In this document: in pieces, positions 32,621 through 40,122 of the stretch
Numbering within the stretch: the first letter of the stretch is position 1
Layout: each line of letters opens with the position of its first letter
Assembly: GCF_020042665.1 (NCBI RefSeq)
Contig: NZ_CP083376.1
Span: 594,001-658,000 of the forward strand
Length of the DNA stretch: 64,000 bases
Source of the DNA: Pseudoxanthomonas sp. X-1
GTDB taxonomy: Bacteria > Pseudomonadota > Gammaproteobacteria > Xanthomonadales > Xanthomonadaceae
Direction of reading: 5' to 3'
The notes under the pieces: model-generated
Database searches by the model: none
What the model was told of the DNA's origin: nothing
The model's input: only the letters and a program-made list of their open reading frames with translations
Position numbers and translations under genes: made by a program

Positions 32621-32652
32621 AGCCCGGCCAAGCGTCGGGCTTCTGCGTTTTC
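32621..32652 (+). terminator. Rho-independent-type terminator after the Q-like gene
   Basis: AGCCCG (32621-32626) and CGGGCT (32636-32641) form a stem with a 9-base loop, followed by TCTGCGTTTTC. It sits 53 bases after the stop and would end early rightward transcription or serve as the site read through by the Q-like protein. The rest of the gap (32653-32988) is described separately. Confidence 0.65.
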
Positions 32653-32803
32653 AGAGGTCCGCCGGTCGCCATGTGAGTGGTCCGGCTACTCCCGGAGAAG
32701 TCCGGGCGAGGTTGAGGATTGGCAATAGCCGGTCGCCTCGATTCGGTCCAGATGCGGGGCTCACACCCTGAGCGGACGCCGGAACCGTAACCGGCTTGGT
32801 TTC

Positions 32804-32892
32804 AGGGGATCAAAGGCGTGTCTGCGGTGCGGGTGTCGGTCCTGGCCCGTTTCGCGGTCGTTGGTTCGATTCCGACAACCCCTGGACCTGCC
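32804..32892 (+). other. tRNA-like T-arm/acceptor remnant
   Basis: GTTGG-TTCGATT-CCGAC is a good tRNA T-arm. It is followed by AACCCCT, which pairs with AGGGGAT at 32804-32810 at six of seven positions. The intervening sequence is too long and has no recognisable D-arm or clean 7-base anticodon loop. I therefore regard it as a degenerate or phage-modified tRNA, not a functional one. It lies in the late promoter gap. Confidence 0.3.
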
Positions 32893-32943
32893 CAACCCAA
32901 TCCGCAGACATCCCGCGCACGTGCGCGCGAGGCCACACAACCC

Positions 32944-32969
32944 AGGCCCTGCCGGCAACGGTGGGGCCT
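32944..32969 (+). terminator. 11-bp GCAA-tetraloop hairpin before the endolysin gene
   Basis: AGGCCCTGCCG (32944-32954) pairs with CGGTGGGGCCT (32959-32969), including two G-T pairs, around loop GCAA. TCGCATTTCTGGA follows and leads to the endolysin ATG at 32989. Similar hairpin-(T/C-rich)-TTTCTGGAG junctions occur later in the late operon. Confidence 0.6.
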
Positions 32970-32988
32970 TCGCATTTCTGGACGCCGC

Positions 32989-33531
32989 ATGAGCATCGAA
33001 CAGGCCAAGGCCATCAATCGGGACGCCATCACGCCGGCGCTGCACCTGCTGCCGGCGCGCCTGGACACGCTGCAGGCCCGGGTCGAGCTGCTGGCGATCT
33101 GCGGTCAGGAGGCGGACTTCCGCCACCGGTGGCAGGTCGTGAACCCCGCGCGGCCCGAGGTGCGCGGCGCTGCGCGCGGGCTATGGCAATTCGAGCGCGG
33201 CGGCGGGGTAAAGGGCGTCCTGGGACACGTACAGACTGCCCTGGCGGCGAACGCGCTGTGCCGGGCGCGTGGCGTGGACCCGGAGGCGTCGGCAGTGCAT
33301 GCGGCCCTGGAGCGGGACGACATCCTCGCGGCAGGCTTCGCCCGGCTGCTGCTGTGGAGCGACCCAGCCCCGCTGCCGGCCGTGGGCGACGTGAACGGCG
33401 GATGGCAGCTGTACCTGCGCACCTGGCGGCCGGGCGCGTATACGGACGGCACGCCGGCTCAGCGCGTCCGCCTGCGCGGGAAGTGGGCCGGCTACTACGC
33501 CACGGCGCGCGAAGCGCTGGAGGCGGCATGA
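32989..33531 (+). CDS. Endolysin candidate (lytic transglycosylase-like)
   Basis: 180 residues. The segment LLAICGQEADFRHRWQVVNP followed by VRGAARGLWQFERGGGVKGVL has the E......Q.......ARG.WQFE.GG pattern of a lysozyme/transglycosylase-like phage endolysin; Glu in CGQEADF is the likely catalytic acid. No signal peptide is visible, so release would need a holin. It heads the lysis cassette and overlaps the next gene (ATGA). I use ATG 32989 after CTGGACGCCGC; a longer frame starts within the tRNA-like region. Confidence 0.7.
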   Translation: MSIEQAKAINRDAITPALHLLPARLDTLQARVELLAICGQEADFRHRWQVVNPARPEVRGAARGLWQFERGGGVKGVLGHVQTALAANALCRARGVDPEASAVHAALERDDILAAGFARLLLWSDPAPLPAVGDVNGGWQLYLRTWRPGAYTDGTPAQRVRLRGKWAGYYATAREALEAA

Positions 33532-33845
33532 GCATGGACATGCAGCCCGATCAGGACGGACGCACCAAGCTCACCCTTGGCCCGATCGAGAAGGCGATAT
33601 CGGGCGCTATCGGCGCCGCCTTGGTCATCGGCTTCTCGTGGCTGGTGGCCTCCATGCAATCCGTGCTGACCCAGCAGCAGGTGACCGCCCAGCAGCTGGT
33701 GTCGATGAACCAGCAGCTGCAGACCATCAACACCCAGCTCGCCGACGTGCCGGCGCTGAAACTGGAAGTGGCCAAGACGCAGATCAAGGTCGATCAGCAC
33801 GACCAGGAAATCAAAGAGCTGCGACAGCTCAGGGGCATCAAATGA
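33528..33845 (+). CDS. Single-pass membrane protein of the lysis cassette
   Basis: 105 residues. One transmembrane segment (about 22-44: ISGAIGAALVIGFSWLVAS) is followed by a long coiled coil (QQQVTAQQLVSMNQQLQTINTQLADVP and VAKTQIKVDQHDQEIKELRQL). It may be an antiholin or an accessory lysis protein. It sits between endolysin and holin candidate, with ATGA overlaps on both sides. Confidence 0.65.
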   Translation: MSMDMQPDQDGRTKLTLGPIEKAISGAIGAALVIGFSWLVASMQSVLTQQQVTAQQLVSMNQQLQTINTQLADVPALKLEVAKTQIKVDQHDQEIKELRQLRGIK

Positions 33846-34108
33846 AAGTCCAGCTGATCGAGGACTGGCGCGCCGCGTGGCGTCTGTGGTCCGTGCGCTA
33901 CGCCGTGGCGCTGGCGGCCCTGCCGGAGCTGCTGTACCAGGTCGCCCAGGCGCTGGGCCAGGTGCTGCCGCAGCTGCCGGCCGTGGCGCTGGACTACCTG
34001 CCGCCCTGGCTGCGCGCCGCCTGCGCGGTGCTGTCGCTCATCGCGGTGGCCCTGCGCATGCTGCGGCAGCCCGCGCCGCCCTGTCCGCCGGCCGGGCCCG
34101 CGCCGTGA
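33842..34108 (+). CDS. Holin candidate (DUF7940-like)
   Basis: 88 residues. The N-terminus VQLIEDWRAAWRLWSVRYAVALAALPELLYQ and a second hydrophobic segment (PPWLRAACAVLSLIAVALRML) match the EDWR.AW...SV...A pattern of phage holins with two membrane helices. The basic/proline-rich tail QPAPPCPPAGPAP is cytoplasmic-type. It probably forms the membrane lesions that release the endolysin. It overlaps the next gene (GTGA). Confidence 0.72.
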   Translation: MKVQLIEDWRAAWRLWSVRYAVALAALPELLYQVAQALGQVLPQLPAVALDYLPPWLRAACAVLSLIAVALRMLRQPAPPCPPAGPAP

Positions 34109-34527
34109 ACATCCCCGATCCCATCGCGCCCTATGTGGGCCTGCTGCGCATCGCCTTGTGGTGCGCTGCCGCCGGCTCGATCTTCATCGGCGGCTGCCGG
34201 CACGGTGAGTCGAACGGCCGGGCCGACGTGGACAAGGCCCAGGGCGAGCTGGCCAAGGCCAACGAGCGCGCCGCCGCGAATCTGGCCACCGCGAACGCCT
34301 GCGGCGCATCGCTGGCCAACGTCAACCGCGAGACCGGATTGGCCCAGAAGCGTGCCGAGGAATGGAAGCGCGCCGCGGACATCGCCGACGAGCGTGCAGC
34401 CAAGGCCAAGGCGGACGCCGCCGCAGCCTCTGCGCGCGCGGACAAGGCCCTGCAGGCGGCCAAGGCCAAGCCCGCATGTGCGGCGCAGCTGGCAATGGCC
34501 CTGTGCCCGGAGATCCCCGTCCTATGA
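34105..34527 (+). CDS. Inner-membrane spanin (Rz-like)
   Basis: 140 residues from GTG. The N-terminal hydrophobic segment (LLRIALWCAAAGSIFIGGC) anchors a long Ala/Lys-rich coiled coil (ERAAANLATANACG; KRAEEWKRAADIADERAAKAKADAAAASARADKAL), ending PACAAQLAMALCPEIPVL. This is the i-spanin pattern. It pairs with the lipoprotein encoded next, which starts within its stop codon, to fuse inner and outer membranes in the last lysis step. Confidence 0.72.
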   Translation: MNIPDPIAPYVGLLRIALWCAAAGSIFIGGCRHGESNGRADVDKAQGELAKANERAAANLATANACGASLANVNRETGLAQKRAEEWKRAADIADERAAKAKADAAAASARADKALQAAKAKPACAAQLAMALCPEIPVL

Positions 34528-34814
34528 ACCGCCTACTGCTGATCGTCGTTCTGCTGCCGCTGGCCGGCTGGGGCGGCTGCTCCCGCGTGGTCAAGCCGAC
34601 CATCCCCGAGACGGTCTATGTAAAGGTCGAAGTGCCCGCGCAGCTGCCGGCCTCGCTGACCGCGCCGTGCCCGCCCGTGCGCGCGGCGTCACGGACCGTG
34701 GAGGCGGTGGTCGCGGCCTACAACACCAACCTCCCGGCGCAGGCCGACTGCGACCAGCGCATGGGCGAGATCCGCAAGCTGACGGTGCCGCCGGTAGGGC
34801 AGACCAAGCCGTGA
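34524..34814 (+). CDS. Outer-membrane spanin lipoprotein (Rz1-like)
   Basis: 96 residues with a lipoprotein signal (MNRLLLIVVLLPLAGWGGC, Cys at residue 19) and a Pro/Val-rich mature domain (IPETVYVKVEVPAQLPASLTAPCPP). Together with the preceding coiled-coil membrane protein it fits an Rz/Rz1 pair, here arranged in tandem rather than embedded. It overlaps its neighbours by four bases on each side. Confidence 0.72.
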   Translation: MNRLLLIVVLLPLAGWGGCSRVVKPTIPETVYVKVEVPAQLPASLTAPCPPVRAASRTVEAVVAAYNTNLPAQADCDQRMGEIRKLTVPPVGQTKP

Positions 34815-35179
34815 AGAAGCCCCCCAAGGTCCGCCTGCGCGACAACGAGCCGCTGCAGGACTACTACCAGGACAGGGACGGCGCACGGTACGCCGTTGCG
34901 CGCCTGCTGGACGACGCGAAGGATCTGCCGGTGTTCGAGGTGCCGCTGGCCGGCCTGAACCTATCGAGCGAACCCTGGAACGGCGAGAACATGCGCGGCC
35001 TGGCGCATCACGTTCGCGCCTGCATGAACGCCGACCTGAGCTACCCGATCCTACTGGACTGGAATGGCGCCATTGCTGACGGTCGGCACCGGGTGCTGAA
35101 GGCCATCGCCTTGGGCAAGCGCACGATCAAGGCGCGCCGGATGCATTGGAAGCCCGTGCCAGATAGGGAGGCGCCCTGA
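34811..35179 (+). CDS. ParB-nuclease-like domain protein
   Basis: 122 residues from GTG. The motif LLDWNGAIADGRHRVLKAIALGKRTIKAR corresponds to the DGxHRxxAAxxLG signature of ParB/Srx-fold domains. Upstream, VPLAGLNLSSEPW is the strand that precedes it. Such small ParB-like proteins are common near phage terminase genes; their role is unclear (CTPase/nuclease-like or packaging-linked). It overlaps both neighbours, so it belongs to the late operon. Confidence 0.7.
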   Translation: MKKPPKVRLRDNEPLQDYYQDRDGARYAVARLLDDAKDLPVFEVPLAGLNLSSEPWNGENMRGLAHHVRACMNADLSYPILLDWNGAIADGRHRVLKAIALGKRTIKARRMHWKPVPDREAP

Positions 35180-35673
35180 TGGAAGCCAAGAAGACCAAGG
35201 ACGCAGCGGTCGCGAAGAAGGGCGGCAAGCCGAGCCTGTACTCGCCCGAGGTGGTCGAAGCCATCGCCGCGCGCCTGAGCCAGGGCGAGCCCATGGCGGT
35301 GATCTGCCGAGACGAGGGCATGCCCGCCTACCGGACCGTGAAGGACTGGATGGATAGCCGCAGCGACGTGGCGGCCCTCATCGCGCTAGCGCGCGTAGAG
35401 GGGTTCGATTCGCTCGCCGCAGAGTGCCTGGAGATCGCCGACGACTCGCGCAATGACTGGATGGAGCGGGCTGCGGACGGAGGCGACGAGGTGGCGCTGC
35501 AGTTCAACGGCGAGCATGTCCAGCGCTCCAAACTGCGGATCGAAACCCGCCTCAAGCTGCTGGCCAAGTGGGATCCGAAGCGCTATGGCGAACGCCTGGC
35601 GCTGGATCACGACGTGGTCGGCAACCTGGCGGACCGGCTCCAGGCCGCACGCAAGCGAGCCGATGGCGGCTGA
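35179..35673 (+). CDS. Terminase small subunit
   Basis: 164 residues. The basic N-terminus (MEAKKTKDAAVAKKGGKPSLYSPE) is followed by a helix-turn-helix (VVEAIAARLSQGEPMAVICRDEGMPAYRTVKDWM) typical of small terminases of BPP-1-like podoviruses, then a helical oligomerisation region and KLLAKWDPKRYGERLALDHD near the end. It recognises phage DNA for packaging. Its 3' end overlaps the large-subunit start by 11 bases. Confidence 0.85.
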   Translation: MEAKKTKDAAVAKKGGKPSLYSPEVVEAIAARLSQGEPMAVICRDEGMPAYRTVKDWMDSRSDVAALIALARVEGFDSLAAECLEIADDSRNDWMERAADGGDEVALQFNGEHVQRSKLRIETRLKLLAKWDPKRYGERLALDHDVVGNLADRLQAARKRADGG

Positions 35674-37132
35674 TCCCGAGCAGGAGCTGATCGAGGCGGT
35701 CGCCTCGTTCCAGCTGGACCCGCTGGGCTACGCGCTGTTCGTCTTCCCATGGGGGGAGAAGGGCACGCCACTTGAGGGTAAGTCGCTGCGCAAGTGGCAG
35801 CGCAAGCGGTTGCAGCGAATTGGGGAGCGTCTACAGGGCGGGGCGGCGGACGCGGGGGAAGTGATCCGCCAGGCCGTCGCGTCCGGCCATGGCATCGGCA
35901 AGTCCGCGCTGGTGGCGATGCTCATCAAGTGGGCATTCGACACCTTCGAGGACACGCGCGGCGTCGTGACGGCGAACACCGACAACCAGCTCAGGACGAA
36001 GACCTGGGCTGAGGTGTCGAAGTGGCACGAGATGAGCCTGACCAAGCACTGGGCCACGCTGACGGCCACGGCGCTGATCAGCACCGCCCCGGGCCACGAC
36101 AAGACCTGGCGCATCGATGCGGTGCCGTGGTCCGAAAGCAACACCGAAGCGTTCGCCGGCCTGCACAACGAGGGCAAGCGGCTACTGCTGATCTTCGACG
36201 AGGCATCCGCCATCGCCGACAAGGTGTGGGAAGTCGCCGAGGGCGCCCTGACAGACCAGGGAACCGAGATCATCTGGGCCGCTTTCGGCAACCCGACGCG
36301 CAACACCGGCGAGTTCCGCGAGTGCTTCCGCAAGCACGCGCACCTGTGGGAGCGCGAGCAGATCGACAGCCGGACTGTCGAGGGCACCAACCTCGTCGAG
36401 TTGCAGAAGATGGTCGACGCGCACGGCGAGGATTCGGACCGGGTCAAGGTCCGCATCCGTGGCCTGTTCCCGTCGATGTCGGCCAAGCAGTTCATCGCGC
36501 AGGCCGATGCCGATGCGGCCTACGGGCGGCATCTACGGCCGGAGCAGTACGACTTCGCGCCGAAGATCCTCACCCTGGATCCGGCCTGGGAGGGGGACGA
36601 CGAACTGGTGTTCGGCCTGCGCCAGGGTCTGAGGTTCCGCATCCTGCGGACGATGTCCAAGAACGACAACGACGTGGTCGTGGCCACGATCCTTGCGCAG
36701 CTGGAGGATGAGCACAAGGCCGACGCGGTGTTCATCGACGCCGGCTACGGCACGGGCATCAAGTCGGTGGGCACCACCTGGGGACGTGACTGGCGCCTCG
36801 TCTGGTTTGCCGGCGAGGCAGGGGATAAGGGTTGCCTCAACAAGCGCGCGGAGATTTGGAAGCTGATGCGCGACTGGCTCAAGGAGGGCGGCGCGATCGA
36901 GGAAGACCCGCAGCTGCTCGACGAGCTGACGGCCCCGGAGACCGTGCCGCGCACGGACGGAAAGATTCAGCTTGAATCGAAAAAGGACATGAAGAAGCGC
37001 GGCGCTTCGAGCCCCAACCGGGCCGACTCGCTGGCGCTGAGCTTCGCGTATCCCATCGTTGCCAAGGGCGGCCGAGGCGCCGGCGCTGGCAAGGCTCGAA
37101 CGATGGACGACCTCAACCACCAGGACTACTGA
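35663..37132 (+). CDS. Terminase large subunit
   Basis: 489 residues. Walker A is ASGHGIGKSAL with Lys80, Walker B LLLIFDEASAI near residue 178, then the coupling motif region AFGNPTRNTGEF. The RNase-H-like nuclease domain begins at LTLDPAWEGDDELVF (first Asp) and includes VFIDAGYGTGI and the late Asp in NRADSLALSFAYP. It is the packaging motor and headful or end-cutting nuclease. ATG 35663 yields the N-terminus MAADPEQELIEAV. Confidence 0.93.
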   Translation: MAADPEQELIEAVASFQLDPLGYALFVFPWGEKGTPLEGKSLRKWQRKRLQRIGERLQGGAADAGEVIRQAVASGHGIGKSALVAMLIKWAFDTFEDTRGVVTANTDNQLRTKTWAEVSKWHEMSLTKHWATLTATALISTAPGHDKTWRIDAVPWSESNTEAFAGLHNEGKRLLLIFDEASAIADKVWEVAEGALTDQGTEIIWAAFGNPTRNTGEFRECFRKHAHLWEREQIDSRTVEGTNLVELQKMVDAHGEDSDRVKVRIRGLFPSMSAKQFIAQADADAAYGRHLRPEQYDFAPKILTLDPAWEGDDELVFGLRQGLRFRILRTMSKNDNDVVVATILAQLEDEHKADAVFIDAGYGTGIKSVGTTWGRDWRLVWFAGEAGDKGCLNKRAEIWKLMRDWLKEGGAIEEDPQLLDELTAPETVPRTDGKIQLESKKDMKKRGASSPNRADSLALSFAYPIVAKGGRGAGAGKARTMDDLNHQDY

Positions 37133-37135
37133 CCG

Positions 37136-37198
37136 ATGCGCATGCATCCCCTGGCGCTGGCGATCCGCTACGCGCTGCTGACCATCCGGAGCAACTGA
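37136..37198 (+). CDS. Very short ORF (20 aa) between terminase and the next gene
   Basis: MRMHPLALAIRYALLTIRSN, with ATG three bases after the terminase stop. It fills the gap exactly and has a hydrophobic centre. It could be a leader peptide, a small membrane peptide, or chance. Its only support is the tight packing between genes. Confidence 0.25.
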   Translation: MRMHPLALAIRYALLTIRSN

Positions 37199-37200
37199 CC

Positions 37201-37401
37201 ATGTGCTTCAGCGCATCCAAGCCGAAGACCCCGCAGTACATCACCAACCCGGGCGCTGACGCCGACCAGACCCAGGCCAACACCGCTGAGCAGCGCCGCC
37301 GCGCGCAGCTGGCCGGCGGTCAAAGCTCCACGCTGCTGACCGGCTCCCAGGGCGATACCAGCGCCGCGGTCACCGGCAAGAAGACCCTGCTGGGCGCCTG
37401 A
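37201..37401 (+). CDS. Small virion-region protein of unknown function
   Basis: 66 residues (MCFSASKPKTPQYITNPGADADQTQANTAEQRR...; SSTLLTGSQGDTSAAVTGKKTLLGA). Polar and disordered-looking, with an N-terminal MCFS that resembles short proteins preceding portal genes in T7-like podoviruses. No defined function. It ends three bases before the portal gene. Confidence 0.6.
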   Translation: MCFSASKPKTPQYITNPGADADQTQANTAEQRRRAQLAGGQSSTLLTGSQGDTSAAVTGKKTLLGA

Positions 37402-37404
37402 CCC

Positions 37405-39084
37405 ATGGCCGAGAAAATCGCCCCCGGCCGGAGTCTCGCCCAGCAGATGCTGAGCCGCCTTGGGCAGCTGAAAAGCGAGCGTGCCTCTTGGGACGCGCAC
37501 TGGCGCGAGCTGGACGAGTACGTTCAGCCGCGCTCATCGCGCTTCCTGTTCAGCGACCGCAACAAGGGCGGCAAGGCCAACCAGCGCATCCTCAACAACC
37601 AGGCCACGCGCAGCCACACGCGCCTGGCCAGCGGGCTCAAGTCCGGTCTGACCAACCCGGCCCAGCCCTGGCTGAAGCTCGGCGCCGCCGATGCCACGCT
37701 GGGGGACGTGTACGACGTCCAGGTATGGCTCGACGAAACCTCAGGCCGTGTGCTTTCCGCGTTCGGCCGGTCGAACTTCTACACCCAGATGGATCTGGTG
37801 TACGAATCGCTGGGCCTGTACGGCATCGGCGCGCTGGGCATCTTCGAGGAGGACGAGGACGACATCCGCTGCGAGTTCTATCCGGTCGGCAGCTACTACG
37901 TGGCCTGCAGCCGCAGCACGCGGATCGACACCTTCTACCGGGAGTTTCAGAAGAAGGTCGTGGAGATGGTTTCCGACTACGGCCTGGAGAATTGCAGCGC
38001 CGCAGTGCAGAGCTCCTACAGGAACAACAGCCTCGACGACCTGTTCACCGTCATCCACGTCATCGAGCCCAACATTGGCCGCAACGCCGAGAGCGCGCTG
38101 AGCAAGGACAAGCGCTGGCGCAGCTACTACTTCGAGCCGAGCGAAGCTGCGGCCAACAAGTTCCTCAAGCAGTCCGGCTTCGATGAGTTCCCGATCATGG
38201 CGCCGCGGTGGCGGCAGGTTGGCAATGAGGCCTATGGACGCTCGCCGGCGATGGACGCACTGGGCGACATCAAGGAGCTGCAGTACCACGAGCGGAAGAA
38301 GAAGCAGGCCATCGCCAAGATGGTCGAGCCGCCGATGGTGGCGCCGACGTCCTTGCGCAATCAGGCCGCCAGCACCATCCCGGGAGAGATCACCTATGTC
38401 GATTCGACCAATGCGCACGACGGCTTCCGGCCGGCGTACCAGGTTCAGTTTGACGTGGCTGACACGCGCGGCGAGATCAACGCGATCGAGTCGCGGATCC
38501 AGGAGACTTTCTTCGAGGACGTGTTCCGCGCCATCACCAACGTCCAGCGCGGCAACATGCGCGAGATCGAGGTCCAGGAGCGCGTGCAGGAACGCATGAT
38601 GCAGATGGGGCCAGTGCTCAACCGGATGAACGACGAGCTGCTGGATCTAGCTGTCGACCGTGTGTTCGCCATCCTGGCCCGACGCGGAAAGCTGCCGCCG
38701 CCGCCCGAGGATCTGGAGGGCGCGGACCTCAAGATCGAGTACGTGTCGATCCTCCAGCAGGCCCAGCGCCAGGCCGGCCTGCAGGATCTGCAGCAGTTCA
38801 TCGCCTTCCTGGGCAACATCGCCGGCATCTATCGCGAGGACGCGCTGGATGTCACCACGCCCGACAGGATCATGGATTCGGTCGCCGGCAAGCTGGGCAT
38901 CGATCGCAAGACGCTGACTAGCGCCGATGAGCGCGCCGCGGCCCGTCAATCCCGCGCGCGCGCCGCTCAAATCCAGCAGATGGCGTCGCTTGCCCAGCCG
39001 GCGATGCAAGCCACGCAGGCGGCGAAGAACGTGGCTGAGATGCCGATCAACACGGGCGTGGCGGCGGCGCTGGGGGTGGGCTGA
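37405..39084 (+). CDS. Portal (head-to-tail connector) protein
   Basis: 559 residues, with the T7 gp8-type head-tail connector pattern: N-terminal helix LGQLKSERASWDAHWRELDEYVQPRSSRF, then NNQATRSHTRLASGLKSGLTNPAQPW and GALGIFEEDEDDIRCEFYPVGSYYV. Further on come PMMV-like APRWRQVGNEAYGRSPAMDAL and the helical crown with RVQERMMQMGPVLNRMNDELLDLAVDRVF. It forms the dodecameric ring through which DNA is packaged and ejected. The stop overlaps the next ATG. Confidence 0.92.
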   Translation: MAEKIAPGRSLAQQMLSRLGQLKSERASWDAHWRELDEYVQPRSSRFLFSDRNKGGKANQRILNNQATRSHTRLASGLKSGLTNPAQPWLKLGAADATLGDVYDVQVWLDETSGRVLSAFGRSNFYTQMDLVYESLGLYGIGALGIFEEDEDDIRCEFYPVGSYYVACSRSTRIDTFYREFQKKVVEMVSDYGLENCSAAVQSSYRNNSLDDLFTVIHVIEPNIGRNAESALSKDKRWRSYYFEPSEAAANKFLKQSGFDEFPIMAPRWRQVGNEAYGRSPAMDALGDIKELQYHERKKKQAIAKMVEPPMVAPTSLRNQAASTIPGEITYVDSTNAHDGFRPAYQVQFDVADTRGEINAIESRIQETFFEDVFRAITNVQRGNMREIEVQERVQERMMQMGPVLNRMNDELLDLAVDRVFAILARRGKLPPPPEDLEGADLKIEYVSILQQAQRQAGLQDLQQFIAFLGNIAGIYREDALDVTTPDRIMDSVAGKLGIDRKTLTSADERAAARQSRARAAQIQQMASLAQPAMQATQAAKNVAEMPINTGVAAALGVG

Positions 39085-39428
39085 TGGCCCTGACCAAGCG
39101 CCAGATCGAGGCAGAGGCGAGGAGGCAGCGGCAGCGCGACATCAAGGCGGTCGCGCGCACGCCGGAAGGTCTGCGCTTCATCTGCAGCGTGCTGGAGACC
39201 CTGGGCCTGTACCGGCTCAGCTTCAACGCCGAGAACACGCACGCCACCGCATTCCGCGAGGGCGAGCGCAACGCGGGGTTACGACTGCTGGCTCAGCTCG
39301 ACGAGGCTGACCCGGGCATCTATCTCCGCATCATCCAATCTAAGCAGGAGCAGAAAGACCGTGAGCGAATCGAGCGAGAGCGCAACCCCGACGCCGACCC
39401 CGACACCAGCGGCCACGCCGGGCAGTGA
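39084..39428 (+). CDS. Bbp19-like phage protein
   Basis: 114 residues. The core TPEGLRFICSVLETLGLYRLSFNAENTHATAFREGERNAGLRLLAQLDEADPGIYLRII, seen in segments, matches the small family that follows the portal gene in Bordetella BPP-1-like phages (Bbp19). The function in virion assembly is unknown. The last 68 bases are shared, in another frame, with the start of the scaffold gene, a longer overlap than usual for this operon. Confidence 0.72.
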   Translation: MALTKRQIEAEARRQRQRDIKAVARTPEGLRFICSVLETLGLYRLSFNAENTHATAFREGERNAGLRLLAQLDEADPGIYLRIIQSKQEQKDRERIERERNPDADPDTSGHAGQ

Positions 39429-40056
39429 GGGCGGCGCAGGCGGCCAGGGCGGCCAGGCCACGCCGCCGGGCGGTGAACAGGGCGGCGGGAAGCCGCCGGT
39501 AGAGGCTGGAGCCGAGGGCGCAGACAAGGGCGAAGGTGGCAAGCCTGCCGGTGAGGGCGACGCGCCCGTCGTGCCCGAGGCCTACGAGTTCAAGCTGCCC
39601 GAGGGCATGGAGGGCGTCGAGGTCGACAAGGCGATGGGCGAGGCCTTCACGCCCGTGCTCAAGGACTTGGGCCTGACGCAGGAGCAGGTCAACAAGCTGA
39701 CCGAGGCCTACGCCAAGCAGGTCAAGGAGGGCAGTGACAAGGTCCGCACCGACCTGGAGGCGCAGTGGACCGGCCGCGTCAAAAGCTGGGAGGAAGCGGC
39801 GCGCAAGAACACCGAATACGGCGGCGAGCACTTCGACGCCAACCTGGATCTGGCCCGCCAGACCCTGGACAGATACAGCACGCCTGAGTTGAAGGCGCTG
39901 CTGGCAGAGACCGGGCTGGGAAGCCACCCGGACCTGATCGGAGCATTCGTGAAGATCGGGAAGGCCACGGCCGAGGACCGGCCGAAAAACGCGGCCGCGG
40001 GTAGCGGCACAGCACCAACCTCCATTGCGGATCGCCTCTTCGGGAAACCCGCGTAA
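39361..40056 (+). CDS. Capsid scaffolding protein
   Basis: 231 residues from GTG. The N-terminus is disordered and acidic/Pro/Gly-rich (SESATPTPTPTPAATPGSEGG). A helical half follows (VDKAMGEAFTPVLKDLGLTQEQVNKLTEAYAKQVKEG), and a C-terminus that probably binds the coat protein (TAPTSIADRLFGKPA). This composition and position between portal and coat protein are typical of podovirus scaffolds. Start within the previous gene. Confidence 0.8.
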   Translation: MSESSESATPTPTPTPAATPGSEGGAGGQGGQATPPGGEQGGGKPPVEAGAEGADKGEGGKPAGEGDAPVVPEAYEFKLPEGMEGVEVDKAMGEAFTPVLKDLGLTQEQVNKLTEAYAKQVKEGSDKVRTDLEAQWTGRVKSWEEAARKNTEYGGEHFDANLDLARQTLDRYSTPELKALLAETGLGSHPDLIGAFVKIGKATAEDRPKNAAAGSGTAPTSIADRLFGKPA

Positions 40057-40083
40057 CCCCAACCCAACCCAACCAATCCCCAG

Positions 40084-40104
40084 CCGCCGCAAGGCGGTTT
40101 TTTT
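40084..40104 (+). terminator. Canonical terminator between scaffold and capsid genes
   Basis: CCGCC-GCAA-GGCGG (40084-40097) followed by seven Ts. It is the best-formed terminator in the late region and lies 28 bases after the scaffold stop. It may reduce transcription of the capsid gene from upstream or separate mRNA levels; a capsid promoter could lie in the 38 bases upstream, but I cannot recognise one. Confidence 0.85.
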
Positions 40105-40122
40105 ATTCCTACGGAGAACACC

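Noticed and set aside
32804..32892. A functional phage tRNA gene
   Set aside because: The T-arm is convincing but no D-arm or standard anticodon loop can be folded, and the acceptor has a mismatch.
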